Shown piece after piece: positions 24,861 to 28,557 of a stretch of DNA of 28,557 nt; position 1 is the first letter of the stretch; each line of letters opens with the position of its first letter. This DNA comes from Bacteroidota bacterium. GTDB lineage: Bacteria > Bacteroidota > Bacteroidia > Chitinophagales > UBA8649. A program made the position numbers and the translations under genes. The notes beneath the pieces are model-generated. The model saw only the letters and a list, made by a program, of their open reading frames with translations, was not told where the DNA came from and ran no database searches. The stretch covers positions 1 through 28,557 of the forward strand of contig DLYY01000164.1 in NCBI GenBank assembly GCA_003447535.1. The letters are read 5' to 3'.

Positions 24861-25692
24861 ATTCCTCGATCCATTCAAGATAAGCGCTTTCCTTTACCTC
24901 TATGCAATACACATAGCTGAGCTGCTCCAAATTCCCCTTTAGCTTGAGTTCTGCTTCAATATAATTGCCCGAAGGGGCTGCACGAATAGTGCTTATGGTG
25001 CCCACGGGGATTCCCCCAGGCACATTACTCTTTCCTATTGGGCCGTACGTTGTCACAACGTCTCCTTCAGAAATATTGGACTTGTGGGGTATCTCTGTCA
25101 ACAATGCCTTATCGCTGCCCAGGCCATAATTCCACTGAACCACCCCCTTCTCAGATGTTGACTCAATTCTACCATTAAGTTGAACCCTTTCATTCAGAAT
25201 CGTGGCAATAAGTGCCGTGTTATCCATCGTTTTAGAAACTAAACCAACTACCCCCCTGGCATCCATGACCACCATGTGTTTTTCAATTCCATCATTGCTT
25301 CCTCGATCAATCAGAATAACATTATCTCGTCTATTGAGAGTTGAATAAATCACTTTTGCTGGATGAAAGCTGAGGTATTTTGAGGTGTCGACGTCTTTCA
25401 CAACGGCTCGAGGATCATTTGAAGGGACCAATATTCGAATTTCCCGAAATTTCATGGCTTTTAGTTCGGCATTTTCTTCAATCAGGGCTCGATTCTCGCG
25501 TGCATATTTCCCAGGCCTTAATACATTTTCTCGGAAGGAATGAAGACCAAAGGTGGCTTTCCCCACGCGATTGAAATACCATGCTCTATGATAATCTGCG
25601 CCATAAGCAAAAAGAGCAAAACCAATAAACAGTAATACGGTGAACAGTAAACCCGTCTGATAGCGGAAAAGGAAGTAAAGCAATCTATTCAT
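24847..25692 (-). CDS. mreC: Rod-shape-determining protein MreC
   Basis: MreC forms a periplasmic scaffold that activates PBP2/RodA. It has 281 residues. There is one N-terminal membrane helix (about 10-30: YQTGLLFTVLLFIGFALFAY) followed by a coiled coil (YARENRALIEENAELKAMKF) and the two beta-barrel halves: VIYSTLNRRDNVILIDRGSNDGIEKHMVVMDARGVVGLV with the family's NR..N...ID.G...GI pattern, and VVTTYGPIGKSNVPGGIPVGTI. It starts 7 bases after mreB and overlaps mreD. Confidence 0.96.
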   Translation of the reverse strand: MNRLLYFLFRYQTGLLFTVLLFIGFALFAYGADYHRAWYFNRVGKATFGLHSFRENVLRPGKYARENRALIEENAELKAMKFREIRILVPSNDPRAVVKDVDTSKYLSFHPAKVIYSTLNRRDNVILIDRGSNDGIEKHMVVMDARGVVGLVSKTMDNTALIATILNERVQLNGRIESTSEKGVVQWNYGLGSDKALLTEIPHKSNISEGDVVTTYGPIGKSNVPGGIPVGTISTIRAAPSGNYIEAELKLKGNLEQLSYVYCIEVKESAYLEWIEEYGDQ

Positions 25693-25699
25693 GATGGCA

Positions 25700-26725
25700 T
25701 TAAGACATCAAAAAGGGCACATCATGCAGTTTTTTTAGTGCTATACCTGTACCACGAACCACCGCACGTAATGGATCATCTGCAATGTGCACGGGTAATT
25801 TAGTTTTTAAAGATATTCGCTGATCAAGTCCGTGCAATAAGGCGCCACCCCCTGTTAAGAAAAGACCAGATTTGTAAATATCAGACGCAAGTTCCGGGGG
25901 AGTGTTGTTGAGTGCCCTAAGCACCGCTTCTTCAATTTTGCTAATCGACTTATCCAGTGCATGATGTAATTCCGAATAATGAATAACAATCTGTTTAGGA
26001 ACTCCCGTCATCAGGTCACGCCCATTAATCGCAACATCATCGGGTGGATTGTCTAATACTGGAAGGGCTGCGCCACAGCGTTTTTTTAATTCCTCCGCCG
26101 TTCGCTCACCAATCAGCATGTTGTGCTGTCTTCTAACATAATCTATGATATCTGAATTGAATTCATCACCCGCAGTCCGGATAGATTGGTCACAAACAAT
26201 CCCGCTTAGCGCAATAACCGCAATCTCCGTAGTACCTCCACCGATATCGATCACCATATTTCCCGAAGGCTCTTCAACGTCTATACCAATTCCAATAGCC
26301 GCAGCCATCGGCTCTTGAATAAGTCGCACATCTCTACCCCCAGCATGTTCGGCAGAATCCTTAACCGCCCTCTTTTCCACATCTGTAATTCCAGAAGGAA
26401 TGCAAATAATCATTCGGTATTGTGGGCGAAACCAGCGCTGTTTATCCTTGTAAATCATGCGAATAAAGGCGCGTATCATCTCTTCTGCTGCATGAAAATC
26501 AGCAATAACACCATCCTTAAGTGGGCGTATTGTTTTGATATTTTCATGCGTTTTTTCGTGCATTTGAAGGGCCTTGTTGCCCACAGCCAAAAAGCTTCCA
26601 GAATCGCGATCAATTGCCACAATAGAAGGCTCATCCACAACAACGCGGTCGTTATGGATTATTAACGTATTAGCAGTGCCTAGGTCAATGGCAATGTCCT
26701 GTGTAAAGAAATTTAGAAACTTCAA
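25700..26725 (-). CDS. mreB: Rod-shape-determining actin homologue MreB
   Basis: MreB polymerises into membrane-bound filaments that steer cell-wall elongation. It has 341 residues. The phosphate-1 loop is IAIDLGTANTLI (residues 11-22), the adenosine region is EEPSGNMVIDIGGGTTEIAVI and the C-terminal motif is FLTGGGALLHGLDQRI. The start is TTG at 26725: the encoded KFLNFFTQ matches the usual N-terminus, and an in-frame TAG at 26738-26740 excludes an upstream start. Together with mreC, mreD, mrdA and rodA it forms a complete elongasome operon. A weak promoter-like TAACTTTA (26750-26743) lies in the 70-base gap behind purH. Confidence 0.97.
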   Translation of the reverse strand: MKFLNFFTQDIAIDLGTANTLIIHNDRVVVDEPSIVAIDRDSGSFLAVGNKALQMHEKTHENIKTIRPLKDGVIADFHAAEEMIRAFIRMIYKDKQRWFRPQYRMIICIPSGITDVEKRAVKDSAEHAGGRDVRLIQEPMAAAIGIGIDVEEPSGNMVIDIGGGTTEIAVIALSGIVCDQSIRTAGDEFNSDIIDYVRRQHNMLIGERTAEELKKRCGAALPVLDNPPDDVAINGRDLMTGVPKQIVIHYSELHHALDKSISKIEEAVLRALNNTPPELASDIYKSGLFLTGGGALLHGLDQRISLKTKLPVHIADDPLRAVVRGTGIALKKLHDVPFLMS

Positions 26726-26795
26726 TCGACAAAAATTCTATATAAAGTTAGCCAAATAAAGCAACAACGGCTAGAAACCCGTTTCATTGTGGCTA

Positions 26796-28310
26796 CTAAT
26801 GCTTAAAGTGGCGAACTCCTGTAATACAAAGTGCCATACCCAACTGGTTTGCCATATCAACAGAATCTTGGTCTCGAATTGATCCTCCCGGATGAACTAC
26901 ACCAATGATACCCTCTTTGCCTGCTATTTCAACACAATCCGGAAAGGGGAAAAATGCATCCGACGCGAAAACAGCCCCCTCAACACTAAACCCAAAGGAA
27001 TTAGCCTTGGCAATGGCCTGTTGTAATGCGTCCACCCTAGAGGTCTGACCACAGCCCATGCCGATTAACTGTCTGTCTTTAACAATGGCAATTCCATTTG
27101 ATTTTAAATGTTTTACTGCCTTAAGGGCAAAAGACAAATCTTTTAGCACTTTCTGGTCTGGTGTTTTTTCTGAGAGTGTCGTCCAATTTTTTGGCTTCTC
27201 TATGGCAAGATCAGCATCCTGAACCACCACACCATTAAGCATACTTCGATAACCTCTTTGTTTGGGCTCATAAGGTTCTTGCTGAAGTATAATTCTGTTT
27301 TTCTTGACCCTTAACACATCAACAACCCCTGGAGCGTAACTGGGGGCAATAAGCACTTCAAAAAAAAGCTTTTGAATTGCTTCCGCACATTCCATGTCTA
27401 CTTCTTGATTTGTTATTAAAATCCCGCCAAACGCCGATACGTTATCACAGGCAAGGGCGTTAGCGTATGCCTTGGCCACGGTATCCGAAGTAGCCAAGCC
27501 ACACGTGTTGTTGTGTTTAATTATGGCAAAAGTGGGGTGTTTGAACTCGGCGATCACCCGAACGGCCGATTCTATATCCATCAAGTTATTGTAGGAGACC
27601 GGCTTGCCAGAAAGCCGAGTAAACATAGCATTGAAGTCTCCGAAAAATGTTGCCCTTTGGTGGGGGTTTTCGCCATACCTCAATGGCATTGGGTTTCGCT
27701 CGCTTAGGGTAAAGACCGAGGTATCCTCGGCAAAATAATCGTGTATCATCGTATCGTAATGTGATGAGACAGCAAATGCTTCTGCCGCATAGGCTTTGCG
27801 AGAGGCTAGGTCTGTTTGACCTCCTTTGACCTTTAATAGGTCTAGCAAATCCTGATATTGACCCATATGAGACACAACTAAAGTATCCTTATAGTTTTTT
27901 GCCGCTGCCCTTATAAGGCTTATTCCGCCTATGTCTATTTTCTCTATGATATCTTGATGACTTGACCCATTGGCCATCGTTTCTTCGAAAGGATATAGAT
28001 CAACAATTACCCAATCAAAGAGGGGAATATCATATTCACTTAACTCCTTTAGATCCGAGGCGTTATCCTCTCGTGCTAGAATACCACCAAACACTTTTGG
28101 GTGTAATGTTTTAACCCGCCCACCCAAAATAGACGGATACGATGTAAGGGATTCAACCTCCACGGCTGATACGCCCCAAGAAGTAATAGCATTATACGTA
28201 CCACCCGTTGAATAGATTGTCGCGCCTTGTGCGCTTAACCATTCTACAATGGGTTGTAATCCATCTTTATGAAATACAGAAATAAGGACGTTTTTAGGAG
28301 ACTTAACCAC
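26796..28310 (-). CDS. purH: Bifunctional AICAR formyltransferase / IMP cyclohydrolase
   Basis: PurH catalyses the last two steps of IMP synthesis. It has 504 residues, the family length. The N-terminal MGS-like cyclohydrolase domain shows STGGT (34-38) and GGRVKTLHPKVFGG (63-76). The transformylase domain has RYGENPHQRA, SYNNLMDIESA and the catalytic pair K265-H266 in KHNNTCG. It ends HPGGSIRDQDSVDMAN. The start is GTG (28310), and the codons after it form one arm of a 10-bp inverted repeat. It lies 39 bases after purN, as in other Bacteroidota, and heads the shape-gene cluster. Confidence 0.97.
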   Translation of the reverse strand: MVKSPKNVLISVFHKDGLQPIVEWLSAQGATIYSTGGTYNAITSWGVSAVEVESLTSYPSILGGRVKTLHPKVFGGILAREDNASDLKELSEYDIPLFDWVIVDLYPFEETMANGSSHQDIIEKIDIGGISLIRAAAKNYKDTLVVSHMGQYQDLLDLLKVKGGQTDLASRKAYAAEAFAVSSHYDTMIHDYFAEDTSVFTLSERNPMPLRYGENPHQRATFFGDFNAMFTRLSGKPVSYNNLMDIESAVRVIAEFKHPTFAIIKHNNTCGLATSDTVAKAYANALACDNVSAFGGILITNQEVDMECAEAIQKLFFEVLIAPSYAPGVVDVLRVKKNRIILQQEPYEPKQRGYRSMLNGVVVQDADLAIEKPKNWTTLSEKTPDQKVLKDLSFALKAVKHLKSNGIAIVKDRQLIGMGCGQTSRVDALQQAIAKANSFGFSVEGAVFASDAFFPFPDCVEIAGKEGIIGVVHPGGSIRDQDSVDMANQLGMALCITGVRHFKH

Positions 28311-28341
28311 AATAAAAATTTTTTCAAAGGTAGTCTCCTAA
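28294..28341 (-). repeat. Perfect 10-bp inverted repeat around the purH start
   Basis: On the plus strand TTAGGAGACT (28294-28303) and AGTCTCCTAA (28332-28341) are exact inverted copies with a 28-base loop. The loop holds a promoter-like box (28325-28332) and the GTG start (28308-28310). In purH RNA the 3' arm covers codons 3-6. An inner ACC/GGU pairing, which takes in the third base of the start codon, would extend the hairpin. Confidence 0.7.
28325..28332 (-). promoter_or_regulatory. Candidate -7 box before purH
   Basis: TACCTTTG on the minus strand is a perfect TAnnTTTG. No TTG lies 17-23 bases upstream. If it is used, transcription would start near 28319, about 10 bases before the GTG, giving an almost leaderless transcript. 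Confidence 0.35.
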
Positions 28342-28349
28342 GCACAGAG

Positions 28350-28557
28350 TTATGGGGTGTTCTTACACACGTCTTCCACGGTGTTTACAAAATGTTGAGA
28401 CTCTAGATGCCGAACCTTTGCTTCAATGGTATCTGCATCATCTTCCATTGATATGTCAACAGTAAACTGTTCAATTATAGCCCCTTCATCATATTGCTCA
28501 GAAACGTAGTGAATTGTTATGCCCGTTTGAGACTCCTGGGCATTAACGACGGCCTCA
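28350..28557 (-). CDS. purN: Phosphoribosylglycinamide formyltransferase (C-terminal part, cut by the right window edge)
   Basis: PurN transfers a formyl group from 10-formyl-THF to GAR in purine synthesis. Only the last 68 residues are in the window. Reading the minus strand gives EAVVNAQESQTGITIHYVSE and then QYDEGAIIEQFTVDISMEDD. These match the family's ESGVTIHxVdxxxDxGxIIxQ block, whose aspartate (in YDEG) is catalytic. The tail DTIEAKVRHLESQHFVNTVE matches the usual DT...L...V...EH.xYP end. The stop (TAA, 28350-28352) lies 39 bases before purH, so the purine genes are adjacent and co-oriented. The N-terminal half is outside the window. Confidence 0.9.
   Translation of the reverse strand, partial: EAVVNAQESQTGITIHYVSEQYDEGAIIEQFTVDISMEDDADTIEAKVRHLESQHFVNTVEDVCKNTP

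Noticed and set aside
1..28557. Mobile elements, CRISPR arrays, toxin-antitoxin or other defence genes, tRNAs
   Set aside because: None was seen. All sizeable open frames are explained by core genes, and no repeat array or tRNA cloverleaf was noticed.

Overview
The window looks like a core chromosomal segment of a Bacteroidota (Flavobacteriales-like) bacterium. The evidence is a PorP/SprF-family protein, a DUF2480 protein, the fused MurF-Alr enzyme, a 29-residue COX24-like basic protein, the order coaX / outer-membrane protein / TPR / lptC / CNNM / PpiD-like protein, the order purN-purH-mreBCD-mrdA-rodA, and promoters of the TTG-N(17-23)-TAnnTTTG type. I see no insertion sequence, phage gene, CRISPR array, tRNA or rRNA. 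Genes are densely packed and no intergenic stretch reaches 300 bases.

Layout. (1) 1-2326, minus strand: HU, a membrane-anchored unknown, a COX24-like mini-protein and the 5' part of an RNase E/G gene that runs off the left edge. (2) 2434-3456, plus strand: mutY. (3) 14977 down to 3439, minus strand: a tightly packed 11-gene envelope run. It holds a degenerate CapA-like protein with a C-terminal SPOR domain, coaX, an outer-membrane protein, a TPR protein, lptC, a small membrane protein, a CNNM/CorC transporter, a PpiD-like periplasmic chaperone, DUF2480, a MltD-like lytic transglycosylase and a DUF72 protein. (4) 15021-18225, plus strand: a TauE/SafE permease and murF-alr. (5) 18248-20014, minus strand: aspS. 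(6) 20118-21215, plus strand: a PorP/SprF-family protein. (7) 28557 down to 21212, minus strand: purN (partial), purH, mreB, mreC, mreD, mrdA (PBP2) and rodA.

The common theme is cell-envelope construction. MurF-Alr supplies D-Ala and the UDP-MurNAc-pentapeptide, RodA and PBP2 polymerise and cross-link it under MreBCD control, and the MltD-like enzyme and SPOR protein act on or bind the finished glycan. LptC, the outer-membrane protein and the PpiD-like chaperone serve the outer membrane. The remaining genes are housekeeping (RNA turnover, DNA repair, CoA, purines, aminoacylation).

The most notable observations are: a CapA-fold protein that seems to have lost every metal-binding motif and gained a SPOR domain; a perfect 10-bp inverted repeat enclosing a promoter-like box and the GTG start of purH; a perfect Shine-Dalgarno sequence before aspS in a phylum that rarely uses one; a PpiD-like protein with no recognisable parvulin signature; and convergent gene pairs that overlap at their stop codons.
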